DNA from: Meloidogyne chitwoodi
Lineage: Eukaryota; Nematoda; Chromadorea; Rhabditida; Meloidogynidae
Assembly: GCA_015183035.1 (NCBI GenBank)
Contig: JACZZP010000011.1
Location: forward strand, 2,232,001 to 2,296,000
Reading direction: 5' to 3'
Length of the DNA stretch: 64,000 nucleotides
The translations under genes and the position numbers were made by a program. Positions 44,299 to 56,827 of this stretch are shown here, in pieces; positions within the stretch are counted from its first letter, which is position 1; the number at the start of each line of letters is the position of its first letter. The notes under the pieces were generated by a model, which searched no databases, had not been told where the DNA came from, and saw only the letters and a list, made by a program, of their open reading frames with translations.

Positions 44299-47200
44299 AT
44301 GCAACTGTTATTTATTATTTATCCCTTATTATTTTATAAAACAGGTAATTTTAATAATACTTATTCTGATTTTTAATAATTTTGAAATTCTGATTTTTTC
44401 TTATTTTATTTTTCATTAATTCTGATTTAAAGGATTCTTTTTTCAAATTATATTCTGTTTTTCTCACATTCAGATTATTTTACTGTATTCTGATTATTAA
44501 CTGATTTTTTATGCTTCTGATTTTTGAAATTCTGCTTTTTAAATTCTGATTTTTTAAATTCTGATTTTTTACGATTCTGATTTTTCAAGATTCTGATTTT
44601 TTAAGATTCTAATTTTAAGATTCTGATTTTTTAAGATTCTGATTTATTAAAATTCTGATTTATTAAAATTCTGATTTTTTAATATTTTTTTAGCATTATC
44701 AGAATCTTCTCTTTCTTCCCTAAATTGTCAACCAATTTATGTTCGATGGCCAAGAGTTAAATTAAATAATCAATTAGAAACTTCTACCACAAATATTGCT
44801 TCATCATCATCTTCAATTATTGAAACTAATAATTTATCTTTTTCTGAATGTCAAAAAGCTTGTACTTTAGAAAAAGATCCTTCAAATAAAAATAAAAAAT
44901 TACAAGTTTTAATAAATTAATTTAAATAAATTTAATTTAATAATAATAAAGTGTTCTGCAATTAATTATCTTGCTGGTTTTAACACTCTTTCCAATGTTT
45001 GCCAACTTTTTAGTGGGGAACATGTTCAACATACTGATGGTTATATGGAAGCTGATGATCGGTTAAAAATTAATTTAATTAAAATAAATTTTTTAAATAA
45101 ATATTTAGTTACATCTTCTATTGGAAATTCTGTATTGAAAGTAAATTAAAATTTTTAAAAATTAAAAAAAAAATTTAAAAAGCTTCTAAACATTGTACTG
45201 GTGAATATGCCTTTACTTTTTTCTCTGATCGTTATATGTTAGCCAGTGAAGTTAATGAAATAAAATATACTCATAGCTTAGAAGAATGTTTAGCAGAATG
45301 TTTAAATGGAGGGGAAACATCGACATCTATGCTATGTCGAAGTGTTTCCTTTAATCGAACAGATGGAGGTTTTTATCTCATTTTTTAGTTTTTTTTTAAT
45401 TTTAATTCCATTTTTAGGTTGTCATTTATCTTCTCAAAATCAACTTAGTAAACCTTCAGCAATTCATATTAATAATAGTTAGTTTTTCTTTTAAATTAAA
45501 ATTAAAAAAAATTTATAAATCGGGTAGGACTTCCTAATTGGCCTTAAACTGTCCAAATAAGTTTTATAAAATTTAATTTTATAGATCCAAACTATCGAAT
45601 TGACTATTATGAAAACAATTGCTATAATAGTAATAAATAATTAATTTTTTTAAATTATTTTTTCATTTAAGATAGCTTTACTTTTACTTCAAATTGTGAG
45701 CCTTCAGGCATTCGAGTACTTTAACATTTATAATTTTTTTAATTTATAAAATCAGATTACTGTTGATTCACTTATTCCATATACTGGAGCTCTCTATGGT
45801 CTTTATGATTTTTTTTCTTGTCGAATAGAACCAAAAGAACAACGCCATTTTGAATTATTTTTTCCATATCCTAATTTTGCTAGAAATTGTTCGGATAGTA
45901 TTAGAAAAATTGTTAGAAGAACTTATTTTTTAATTTTAATTAATTTCTGTTTTTAGGAGGATGAATATTTCCTTGAAGTTGTTCTTTCAACTGATGGTGT
46001 AGAACCTTTATATTTTATAACAGCTGATGATTTGACATATCAGGCACGTTGCCCTTCACCCAAAAAACAAAAGAATATTATTCAAGAAAGGTTTTAAAAA
46101 AAATTAAAATATTTTTAAAAAAAATTAAAATATTTTTAAAAAATATTTTAGCTCTTTAACAACCCAATCTAGTCAAAAAGAGAATAAAACAACCGGAAAT
46201 ATTGTTAAAAGTAATTATACTCGAGGAAATTCAATTAACGCAATTTTGGAAGAATTAGCAAACTCTGCAACTACTAACGAAGAAAATCGTTTAATAAAAC
46301 ATTATGAAAACAATAAAAGTGGAAAATCAGAATTTATAAATAATTTAGAAGAAAATGAATTTACAACACCTTTTACAACAACAACTATTTTAAACACAAA
46401 TAATACTTTAAAGCAAAATGAATTATTCACAAAAGATACATTTTCTTTACCTTTATATTCTGTTCTTCAAAATGAACTTTCTGGTACAGAACAGACAGAT
46501 TCTTCTTCAAAAGGGGTTGAATCTAATACTTTAACGACTACTAAAATTGAAGCAAAAGGACAACAGCCCTCACTTACTTTTATTCCATTTACTATCTTTA
46601 ATAATAATACAAATGGTAAGTAAATAAATTAATTATAAGGTAAAATTAAATGTTTGACCACTGTAAGGTTTCGAACCTGCAACCTTTCTTCAATGCCCAT
46701 TAGATAATCAAGCGCCTTACCGACTGAACTACCGGGTATTACTACCATCCTTCTTTTTAAACGCTTTAAAGGCGCGTACTTAGTTTCTCGAATAATAAAT
46801 TTTAATAACAAAGTTATTTATTTCCCAAAAATTTCGATATATTTCAAAACCTATCAAACCTTTTATTACAACTTTTAGAGTCTACAACTCAAGTCCAACA
46901 ACATTCATCTTCTGAAACAGATGCCGAAACAACAATGATCACATTTGTTTCTCCAAGCACATCTACTGTAGAAAATAATATTGGGTTGAAACGTAGAAAA
47001 CCGGCAACAAATGGAATGGAGTCATTTTTTGAGGAAGATGAAAATAAAGCAAAAAATCAACAAAAAGAGTCGTTTTCAACTTCTCAAATACCTCCCCAAA
47101 GCTCTATAGAATCATCAGAAAAAATATCAAATTTATTGGAAACACCACAAATCCCTTTTCAAATTAAAACTACAACAAAGCGTTCAATTAATAATATTTT

Positions 47201-49174
47201 TGAAAATAATTATGAAAATAAAATTGAACCAACAAAAAGCAAAGAATTTAGGTAAAATTAATTAAATTAAAACTTTTAAATAATTATTTTTTAGTTTTTC
47301 CACTCATCTTTCATTTCCTCCAGACAGAATATTTTTAAGTACTGGAAGCAATGACAATTCAAATAATAAAAATAACAATTTTAGTGAAAAACAAAATATT
47401 CCTGAACTTTCAACTACTGCTTCAATTTTAATTGTTTCAGCAACAAATAAAAGTTTAACAGAAATTCCTCAAACTACTACACCTATAACAACTTCAAAAA
47501 TTACTGTAAATATTAATGAAGCAGACAAATTAAATACTAAAAGTGCTACTGAAAAGGATGAATTGTTTTATTCAAAAATTGAAGCAATAAATGAATCTAA
47601 TCAAATTAAAAAAGAAAAATTAAATGAAACAAAAAATGAAACATTAATTAATACTGAAGCAAAAAAAGAAGCAAAATTAGAAGCAGAAAATGAAGCAATT
47701 AAAAATATAGAAACAAAAAAAGAACTTGTTGCTACAAAAATTGATGAAGCAAACAAAAATGAAGCAAATAACAAATCAGAAAAAAATAATGAAACAACAA
47801 CAAAAAATGCTTCAATTACAAATTTAAATAATTTAACCACCACTATTAGCATTATTGAATCACCTATGCCTCCTTTTACTTCCAAAATACAAGAAACAAC
47901 AACTACAGTGTCAACAAATGTAGATAATGGCTCTCCCCCGTATGTTAATTTTATTTTTAATAAAAATAAAATTAACTCGTTTAAATTTTGAATATACTGT
48001 AATTCGAGTATGGAATTTGCTATAATACAGTATATTCTAAATGTCCTCAAATTTTAAATTAATTTTTTAAATTAAAATAAAATTTATTAGTTCTGGTCAC
48101 CCACCAACATCATTTAGCGGTAATAAACCTCCAGGTACTGAAGTAGAGGAAAGAAGAGGATCACAAAGAGAGAAAGTTATATTTGAAGTATTTCATAATG
48201 GACAACCTGTAAATTTTTTTTAAATTTTTTATTTAATAAATTAAATTTTCAAGGCTGATGCTGTTGTTGTTGGTAGTCGTATAACCCTTGCTTTTACTCC
48301 TTATTTTGCTATTCCACGTAAATTAAAATTAAAAAAAAATTTTATTTTAATTTTAGCATCACATATGTCTATTTCTGGCTGTCAAGTTGAACCAATTGGT
48401 AAATTTTAATTTATCAATGTATTATTAAATTAAAATTTAAAGGATCACTTTACGATTGGGAAAAGGAACCTTTGGCTATTGTAAAGGTATTTTTTTGATT
48501 TTTAAAAATTAATTTTAAATAAAAAAATTAAATTTTAGGATGGTTGTCAAGCTGACCATGTGGGACTTGTTTGCCCTCCACAAAAGACAGATTATGGTAT
48601 TCGGGTTACTGTAGAGGCTTTTCGTTATCAGGTGATTCGAATTAAATAAAATATTTATTTTATTATTTTTAAGACAACAACTCAAGTACAATATACTTGC
48701 CTAATTAGAATATGTCCTTTCGCTCCATGTCCACAGGCACTTATCTTTACATAATAAAAAAATTTTTTTATTTTTTTATTATTTTTAAAGACAACCTGTC
48801 CTGCAGTAGAAGGCTGTCCTGGAGATGATATTGTTTCAAGAACTCTTGGATCATTTGGAAGCCGTAAGCGTTCAAAACGTTCAGAACATAACCAAGGCGC
48901 CAATAATAAAAGATTTATTAATCGGAGAGATACAGTACATTGGCTAGCTGGGAGTAGATCACAACAAAGAGACCAACCCTTTAGAATGAGTAGTGGTAAA
49001 ATTAAAAAAATATTAAGAAAAATTAAATTAAATTTAGCTCTTCAACAACAACTAATTTTACTTGGAGGTGATTCTATAGTTCGTCGAAGGTTAATTGTTG
49101 TAAATTCTGATGATGAATTGAGGTATTATACACGTACTGGTGAAATACCACAAATAAAATCTGGTTTTTGGTAA
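44299..49174 (+). CDS. PAN / mucin-like / ZP domain secreted matrix protein (LET-653-like)
   Basis: Start at 44299 gives a signal peptide (MQLLFIIYPLLFYKT). Two PAN modules follow: one with CQPIYVRWPRV, SECQKAC, NVCQLFSG; the other with HCTGEYAFTFFSDRYMLA, LEECLAECLNGG, SVSFNRTDGGC. A short ZP-N-like part (NCEPSGIRITVDSLIPYTGALYG) precedes a very long Thr/Ser/Asn/Lys-rich linker (about 46140-48000, repeats like TTTT and EAKKEAKLEAENEAIK). A ZP C-terminal part follows: FEVFHNGQPADAVVVG, VKDGCQADHVGL, RVTVEAFRYQ and CLIRICPFAPCP. A basic site, SRKRSKR, after it fits furin-type processing. No transmembrane helix is seen. This order matches C. elegans LET-653, a luminal matrix protein. A tRNA-like sequence sits in the intron at 46624-46880. 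Confidence 0.75.
44370..44685 (+). repeat. Intronic ttctgattttt tandem repeats
   Basis: About twenty degenerate copies of attctgattttt fill the first intron of the PAN/ZP gene; no other signal is seen. Confidence 0.75.
46655..46738 (-). tRNA. tRNA-like sequence (probable pseudogene) inside an intron
   Basis: On the minus strand an A-box-like TAGTTCAGTCGG and a perfect B-box GGTTCGAAACC are spaced as in a tRNA with a long or interrupted anticodon region. The acceptor arms do not pair well and no anticodon can be assigned. It resembles 57379-57474, so both may derive from one tRNA or a tRNA-headed repeat. Confidence 0.4.
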
Positions 49175-49296
49175 AAAAAATATTTTTTTTTATTTTTTAA
49201 AGTTAAACACTTTTATTGTTAGAGTCTGCAAAATTCTAAATTCAAAGAAAATAATTTGAATTTGAAAATTATTTATTTCCTAAAACTAAGTCAAAT

Positions 49297-49652
49297 CCGG
49301 GTCAACATGATGATCAACTTAACCAATTGGTCAAATGCCTTAAACAGAAAAGTAATAAAACACTCCCAATATAACCTGTTTTGTGCGGAACGAATGTGTG
49401 ATAAAGACGCAGAAAATATGTACAATTATGGAAAAGAGCAGGTCACAATATTTTTCTCTGACCGCAACTATCCACTGGTCAGTTTTTCTGCGTCTTTTGT
49501 ACGTGAGAGAGTGGCCTTTATCACAGGCTCTTTGAAGAGAAAATATAATCCTGTTAGACAAAAAAGTTCCGGTCACTAGAACAAACTAGTTGGAGATTTG
49601 ACCGAATTGGCAATTTGACCAATTGGTTAAGTTGATCCTCAGGGGTGGACCC
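49297..49652. mobile_element. Long member of gggtccacccctga MITE family
   Basis: Exact flanks agtcaaat (49289-49296, 49653-49660). Inner inverted repeats ttaaccaattggtcaaat / tttgaccaattggttaa. A longer interior than the other copies includes an inverted pair around gataaagacgcagaaa and ctgcgtcttttgtacg. No transposase. Confidence 0.78.
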
Positions 49653-49660
49653 AGTCAAAT

Positions 49661-50522
49661 CAAATTTAAATAATTTGAAAAAAATGATCAAATATTTGAA
49701 AAAATTTGAATTTGGTCGATCTCTAGTTTTATAGTCAAGGAGACAACCTGTGGGAGTTACGAACTTTTTTAATCTATAAAAGTGTTTGACTTTTATAAAA
49801 TTTTGTAAATTATTTTTTTTTTAAATTTTATTTAAGTATAGATCTTCATTTTTTAAAATTTATATTATTTATTAAAAATAAATTATATTTAAAAAATTTT
49901 GTTTCACTAAATTATATTTTATTTATTTTTTATTATTTTCATATTTATATTTAAAAGAATTAATTTATTAATAAATTAATAATTTTCCCCTTTTTAACTA
50001 ACTATTTTATCAAATTTTAAATTTTTTACAATTTGCGCAGATTAAAATAAAAAAGGAACAAAAAATTAAAATCACTTAAAAAAATAGATTTTTAGTCAAA
50101 TTTAAAAAAATAAAAGATTTAATAACTTTTCAACATTTAAAAAATAAAAAATAAATGAAAGGCCAAAACTTGCGCGAACCGAAACTTCCGGGGACCAAAG
50201 CTTCTGGAATCAAAATTTTTGTCCTAAACTTGAACATAGAATTAATACTATGCTACAAAATTGTTAAATAAATTATTGTTCCCATTGGCCATTTGAAAAC
50301 GCAGATAATTTTTTTTTCATTTTAGTTGGCGTCCGCAAGTTTATGTCCGCAAGTTTTTCTCCAACAAATAAATAAATAAATAAATATTTAACTAATTGTG
50401 TAGTATTTTTTACTTGTTAAATATATATCTGCGCAATTAAAACAAATTTTACATTTCTGCAAAATAATTTTTTTTAATTTTTATATTATTTAAAAATACT
50501 TAACTTTTTTTCTTATAATTTT
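49661..50522. other. Intergenic AT-rich DNA
   Basis: I see no gene. A short less AT-rich patch at about 50160-50370 repeats the words acttgcgcg and gtccgcaagttt, possibly a decayed MITE related to 58120-58445. Confidence 0.45.
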
Positions 50523-53500
50523 CTAAGAATTTTGTGCATTTTCATCAACTGGTTCGGCGTTTAAATCAGGTATTTCAGCTTTTTTTTCTTGCTCATTATT
50601 GGATCCAGCTGATGAGCCAATCTCTAATGCTGCTGTGGAAACTCCTGAAGGTATATTTTGAATCTGAAAAAATTAAAAAATAAAAATAAAATATTAAAAA
50701 GTCAAAAAGGTAAATTCGAGTCCCAGAATTTTCGTCACTGGAAAGTTCGTCGACAAAATTTTTTGGAATTTTCGTCACCGGCGTTTCGTCACTAGGTGTG
50801 TATTACTTCCTCATTTTTGGGTCCATGGCCTGGTCGGTCTTTGCACAAACTTGGATCTAGTGGTGTGTTTTATTGCTTTTCCATTTTCCGTCTTTCGACA
50901 TTTACTCTAATATGTGTCAAGGTTTTCACGTTTATTCAAGTAACGAAAATTCAGAAATTTTGATGACGAACTTTCCAGTGACTTAAATTCCGGCCATCGG
51001 TAAATTTACTTTAAAAAAATTTTAAAAAGGTCTCCTATTTTAATTATCTCACATTTTCATTAACTAAAGGTAACTGTAAAGTTTGATTTGAAATTTCTGT
51101 TTGATTAACCGATATTTGTGAATTATGTTGTTCATTCTGTTTTTCTGTTAAATTTTCTTCTACTGGTCCAACTTTATAATTTATACCATTTTCCTTTAAT
51201 CTTGACAATAAGAAGCTGTGTTTAGGAAAATTATATTGAATCTGAAAAAAAACAATTTTAATTTAAATATTAAATTTTTTTACTTGAGGTTTTTTTACAC
51301 GTTTTTTACGAGCATTTTTAATACCATATAATTCGTCATTATTACGTATCTTTTTTGTTGGTTTCTCTCGTAAAGAATAAATTCCCTTACTTCTTTTTCT
51401 TATATCTTCAACCTATTTTCAACTTTTTTACAAAATAATTTTAATAAACTAACAATATTTATTTCAGATTCGGCTGAGTTGGTAGCATTCTGAATTTGTT
51501 CAGGTGAAGGATCAGGTTGTGGAACAAGCTGTAAAATAAACAATTTTAATTATTTTTTTAATTAAGAATAAATTTAAAAATTTAATTTTAAATACCTCCA
51601 AACGCTTTGGATTATTTTTCTAGAAAAAAAAGATTTTTTTTTATAATTTTATAAATTAACTCTCGTTTATATAACCACAATATAACGAAAGTTAATTTTA
51701 TAAATAAGCTAATATATTTAAAAAAAGTGGTAAATTTTTTACCTTGCGTTTATTTTTCTTAGTTGACTTTTCAGAATCTAAATATTATTTAATTTTTTTA
51801 AATAAAATGTTTCCGTTAGAATAAACTTAAATTGAAGTTTATCTATAGTTTAGGTGGACACTTTATTCTCAAGAAAATATTTTTTATCAAAATTGGCAAA
51901 CAATATTTTCTTGCGAATAGATGGGGTGTTTACCTAAACTACAATTTCCCATAAATTCGTGTCCAGACATTTCGCCAACAAAAATTACACGACATATCGT
52001 CCTAACAGCAAACAATCTAGGCTCGTACGAATGAAACGTAGTTTTATTGCCGTAGAGACGAAATGTCGTGCAATCTCTATCGGCGAAATGTAGAGGAGCC
52101 CATAAATTACCTTCAGGTACACTATTCTCTGGGTCTAAATTATTTATTTCTGTTTCGGCCATAACTTGTTCAATTTGCTTAGTTTTAGCATTTTCAGCTT
52201 CCACATTTTCATCATCATCATCATCTGTTTCCAAATCAATTTGGTTTTGTCCTAAGTTTTGAAATTGATAATCAACAGATCTTAAACTTCTACGATTACT
52301 ACCTTCTGGAAATTCTTCTTTTATAATAACTCCCTTATTTTCTTTTTCTTTATTTTTAGAACTGGGACGATCACCAGGAGATTCAGAATTTGTACTAGAA
52401 CTTTGACCTGCTGTACTGCTTGAATTACTTGAATGTTCAGATGTATCACTATCATAACCGCTACTTGATGTGTCTGAGTCTGAGTTATTATCATCAGATC
52501 CTTCACTCTGTTCAGTTTCTGATTCAGAATGTTCAGTTTCACTTTCTGATTCCGTTGTTGTTCTAGAACTGTTTTCGTCATCAGAAGTTTGAGAATTTGA
52601 ATGATTTGAACCTTCGCTAGTACTCTCACTTTCTGTTTCAGTTTCTGATGTTTGAGAATTTACAGAAGTTGAATCAGACTCTTCGGGTTCATCTGAACTC
52701 TCACTTGAAATTAAATCAACAACTTCAATTTCTTTAATTATTTTTTCATCTTTTTTCTTTTTACGTGATTCCTTTTTGCTTTTTTTACTTCTTTTATATT
52801 TCTTAGATTTTGAAGATTTTCTTTGTTGTTTGCTTTTAGGAAGAGTATTTGAACCACGCGAATTTTTTCGTCCTTTAAATTTATTTTTAAAATAAAAAAC
52901 AATACTAGCGGTGTATTTGAGTAAAAATAAAAATTATTAATTAGTTTCTAGATATTGAAGGAAGGCTTTTAAATATCCTCAAACCTGGGAAACCAGTTCC
53001 TGAACTGTAACTATGGAACTACCAAATTTCTGGAACTGGGTTGGAATTGGTTGATTATTGGAAATGGTTCCGGAACAAGAACTGGTCCGAAACTAGTTCC
53101 CAACAATATTTCCAAAACTGGAACTCGACAATGAAAATTAAAAATAGAGTTTCGGACTGCAACTAGTTCCGTGGAAAATTTGGAACTTTCCCATTACTGC
53201 TTCTCACATATTAACTTTTAAATATTTTATTTTTTTATTTACCTAAAGAATGTTTTCTGCTATTAGAGCCTTTAACATAAACAGAAGAACCAGCACTAGG
53301 ATTATTATCAAACTCTAAAATTTTGAAAATTTTAGTTTGCTTTGTTATTATGAGAATTCTAAGTGAAATTAGATTTGACGATTTTGAAACCCAAATTTGT
53401 TAGAAAAATAGGTCCACCCCTAAACATCAAATTAACCAATTGGTCAAATTGACATATTGGTCAAATCCTTTTTAACTGGTTTGTCGTCAAGCATACTTGG

Positions 53501-56500
53501 TACTATTGAGAGCGTTTTATTACTTCTTCCTTTTAAGCCCATGGCCGGTTGGTCTTCGCACAAACTTGGATCTAGTGGTGTGCTTTATTACTTTTCCGTT
53601 TAAGGGATTTGACCAATTGGTTAATTTGATGTATTAGAATTTGATGTTCAGGGTTGATCAAAAGAACTTCGAAAACTTACGCTGAGAGACTCAGCACAAA
53701 CGTTTATTAAAATTTAATAATTTTATAAAAAATATTTTTACCGTTACTACTATTTTGTTCCTTTTTTTGATTTATTATTTCCATAAAATCTAAAATTTAT
53801 AAATTATTGTTTTTTTCCTTCCACACCCCGTTACTTTGTATATATCTTTACCGTAAACATTGGAACTCTCTATTTTATTATCTCAAACTTCCACTAAAAA
53901 GAGACAGGGAGGGAAGATAGTAGAAGGAGCAGTTCAGTTGAGTCCTCACGGTTGAGTCCACATTATAAATACCTCGATTTTTCAAGTTTTTTCCTAGATA
54001 AGAATTGTGTAAAAATACAAATGAAAGCTTATTCGATACAGCTCTTCGAGCTGTATCGAATGAGACCAAAATTTATGAATTTAGTTAGCTTTGAACGAGG
54101 TTAGGAGCAAAACAAAATTATTTTTTTGGTACTCAACTGAGGTATTTATAACGTCTCAACCATGAGGACTCAACTGACGTGTACCCATATTAGACCAAAA
54201 ATATAATTTTAAAATAATATTTGAATATATTACTAGTAAATGAACGAAACGCTTCAATAGTTTTAGGGTCAGAAATAACAATATTTCCACTATCTTTTTC
54301 TTTAATTATTTTCATTTGTTCTTTTTCCCTAATTTTTTCTTTTTCTTTTCCTTCTCTCTTTCTTTTAGCAGAAGATTTTCGTGCTTTTAATTCATTTTCT
54401 GTTTTTCCTTTACATTTCTCATCTTCTCTTTTTTTATTTCTCTGTTTTTTTAATTTTGAATTTTTTTCTTTTTCTAATATTACTTCTTTTTTTGGAATTA
54501 ACAACATTTTATTTTTATCTTTATTTTTTTCTTTTTTATTTTTTTCATTACTGCTTTTATCTTTACTTTTACGATGTTCTCTTTCTTTTCCTAAACTTTT
54601 TTTATTTAAATTTTTACTTTTTTTTGTATTTTTATCTTTTTTCTTTTTCTGCAAATTTTTCTTATTTTCTTCAATAGAAGTTTTATTTTTTAAATTTTCT
54701 TCAGGTTTTTCTTGTTTAATTTTTATTTGATGTTTTTCATTTTTGTTTAGAGACGAATGTTTTTCTCCATGTTTTGAAGATTTTGACCGATGACGTTTAG
54801 TTGAAGAAGATTTTTTTCTTTTTTCTTTTTCTTTTCCCCTTTCTTTGTCTTTTTTCTTTCTTTTTTCTTCATCTACAGTTGTTTTTTCTTTAAAAAAAAT
54901 TTTTTGTTAAATTAAAATTATTTAAAATAGTACCTTGTGTTAATTTCCTTTTTTTCTTTTTAGTACCACTACTTTCTCCAACAGAATCTTTTCGTTTTAA
55001 AGATTTTTTACCTACTTCATTTTCTCTATTTTTTGTTATTTTGTCGTTATTTTGATCATTAGAAGGCTCCTTTATTTTATAATTTTATTTAAAAAAACAT
55101 TTTTTTAAGAAAATCACCTTTTCTTGTATTGTTTTGTTTTTATCACCAACTTCTCTTTCAACTAAAATTGGATCATTTTCTTGTTGTAAAGGTAATTGAA
55201 TTTCTTCTTCTACATTTTCTTGTTGTAGAGGTGTTTGTTTGCTACTTAAATGATTAATCACATCATCTATAGATTTTTTTTCAATAACTGATCTTATTCT
55301 AAAATCAGGTGTTATTAATGGTTGCGAATCAGAAGAATTATTAGAAGAATTGGTACGAGGTGATCTTGGTTTTTTTGCTATGTTTAAATTATCAAAAATA
55401 TTTTTTAATTGTAATGGAATTGAAGATTGCTCACTTGATAGTTGATTTTCTTTTTCTATACAAATAAAAAAATTTTTTCATCAAATTTTTTATTTTAAAA
55501 AATTTGTAAATACCAGAAATTGGTGTTTTTTGTTTTTGTGTTTGTGAAGGCGGTGGAAAAGAAAAATCATTTTCTGAATGAGGTAAGTTTAAAATTTCAT
55601 TTGTTTGAGTAGACATTTCTGATTCTGCACGAAAATTGAATGATGTGTTTTGTTCTAACATTTTTTTTTGTCTCTGAGTTTGTGTTATTTGATTTTCTTC
55701 TAAATTTTCTGTTTCAATTGGTGTTGGTGATGTTAATTGATCAATATTTTGATGAATTGTTTCTTTAAAAAATAAACTATTTTTTTAAGTTTTGTTTTAA
55801 TAAAGAAACTCATTTTAAACAAAAAGAAAATTTTTTAATATTTTCTTCCTTCACTTACGATATATTTCTTGACTTGTTTCTCCTTCTTTCTGTACATTGC
55901 TTGTACCTGCTTCTAATTAAAAATTAAGATTTATCAAAAAGATTTTTAAAAATACTTTCTCCTCGATTCATATCATCTTTTGAAAGTTGTATAGCCCTTC
56001 TTAAGCCTTCCTCTTCTTCCTCTTCAAAATCAAAAGGATCATTTACTTCTCTCAGTTGTATTTCTTTTCCTTTACCTTTATCAGATAAATAATTGGCAGT
56101 AAATTCTTCATCAGAATCGTTATTATTATCCTCACTATCATTATTTTCTTCTTCTTCATTACTTAATTTTCTTGCTTCAAAAAAATGTGTTTATTTAAAA
56201 ATGCTATTTATTTTTTCTACCTTTACGTTTTCGTGTGCTTCGTCTTAGTCCTTGGTTAGTTGTTGTATCTTTCACATCTTTAAGCTGTCCTAAACTTCTT
56301 TTTATTGTTTTTCTTGAAGGCAATTCCTCATAATCTTCCTCTTCTTCATCCTCATCATCCTCTCCCTCTACTTCATCTTCCTCATCTTCATCGCTATCTT
56401 CTTCCTCTTCTTCTTCTTCTTCCTCTTCTTCTTCCCCTTCTTCTTCAGATGCTCCTTTTTTACCTCTTTTTGCCGGTTTACTGTTAGTTTGTTTTTGAGT

Positions 56501-56593
56501 TGCTTTACCTCTTTTTGGTACTATTTTTGTTTGTTTTTTAACATTTTTTTCTTTATTGGCCAAGGCTAAATCACGTTCTTTTTCGGCATTCAT
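50523..56593 (-). CDS. Large disordered, highly charged protein with UIM and SIM-like motifs
   Basis: Exons joined in consistent phase run from about 56593 (MNAEKERDLALANKEK) to TAG at 50525-50523. The N-terminal part has a Glu/Asp run of some 25 residues inside KRGKKGASEEE...LPSRKT and basic LRRSTRKRKGR. Next comes FEEEEEGLRRAIQLSKDD (about 56020-55975), a good ubiquitin-interacting motif. A Ser/Gln-rich middle and very Lys/Arg-rich exons (54900-54230) follow. The exon EAFRSFT|NFMEIINQKK bridges the intron that contains a MITE. A Ser/Glu-rich exon (52880-52115) begins with EIEVVDLISSESSDEPEE, shaped like a phospho-SUMO-interacting motif. No enzymatic domain is seen. It could be a chromatin or RNA-processing scaffold. 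The upstream acceptor near 56636 suggests trans-splicing or another 5' exon. Confidence 0.62.
50710..51016. mobile_element. MITE in intron (gaaagttcgtc TIRs)
   Basis: Inverted ends include tcactggaaagttcgtc and its complement gacgaactttccagtga with surrounding matches of about 70 bp. The core shares ttgcacaaacttggatctag with 53411-53659, so pieces were exchanged between families. Confidence 0.7.
51846..52091. mobile_element. Two adjacent small inverted-repeat elements in one intron
   Basis: 51846-51941 is bounded by agtttaggtggacac and gtgtttacctaaact. 51967-52091 is bounded by acatttcgcc and ggcgaaatgt and contains a further acgacat/atgtcgt pair. Both lie in an intron of the charged-protein gene. 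Confidence 0.55.
52985..53199. mobile_element. agttccggaact MITE, diverged copy 2
   Basis: The right end ggaactttcccattactg matches, inverted, the left end of 4702-4932, and agttcc/ggaac repeats fill the body. The left end is degraded. It lies in an intron of the charged-protein gene. Confidence 0.62.
53411..53659. mobile_element. gggtccacccctga MITE, copy in intron
   Basis: Ends ggtccacccctaaacatcaa and gatgttcagggttgatc, with ttaaccaattggtcaaat inside. No clear target duplication. Confidence 0.68.
53934..54177. mobile_element. MITE with tcagttgagtcctc ends in intron
   Basis: Inverted ends tcagttgagtcctcacggtt and its near-complement ccatgaggactcaactga. The centre has a palindrome attcgatacagctcttcgag / ctgtatcgaat. 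It sits between exons EAFRSFT and NFMEIINQ. Confidence 0.75.
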
Positions 56594-56827
56594 GGCTAAT
56601 TGTTCTATTCTTTTCGGATTTTCTTAAGTAAAAAAGTTAAAAAAATTTTAATACTTAAGTCTTATATTATTATAAGCGAGTTGACAGAAAAAATATTTTT
56701 TAAGTTTTATTTGTAATCTTAAACTAAGTTTATCTTTCAGATGGTTCTTTTTAGCCGGTTTTTAGTGCCACAGACGAAAATTCCGAGTTTTAGTAAAAAA
56801 ATATTAAAAATAAAAATTCGATATTTA

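Noticed and set aside
47601..48050. 149-codon minus-strand hydrophobic frame
   Set aside because: Antisense of the Thr/Lys/Glu-rich linker exon of the plus-strand PAN/ZP gene.
54221..54730. Phe/Leu/Ser-rich plus-strand frame of 169 codons resembling a membrane protein
   Set aside because: It is the antisense shadow of the Lys-rich exons of the minus-strand charged protein.
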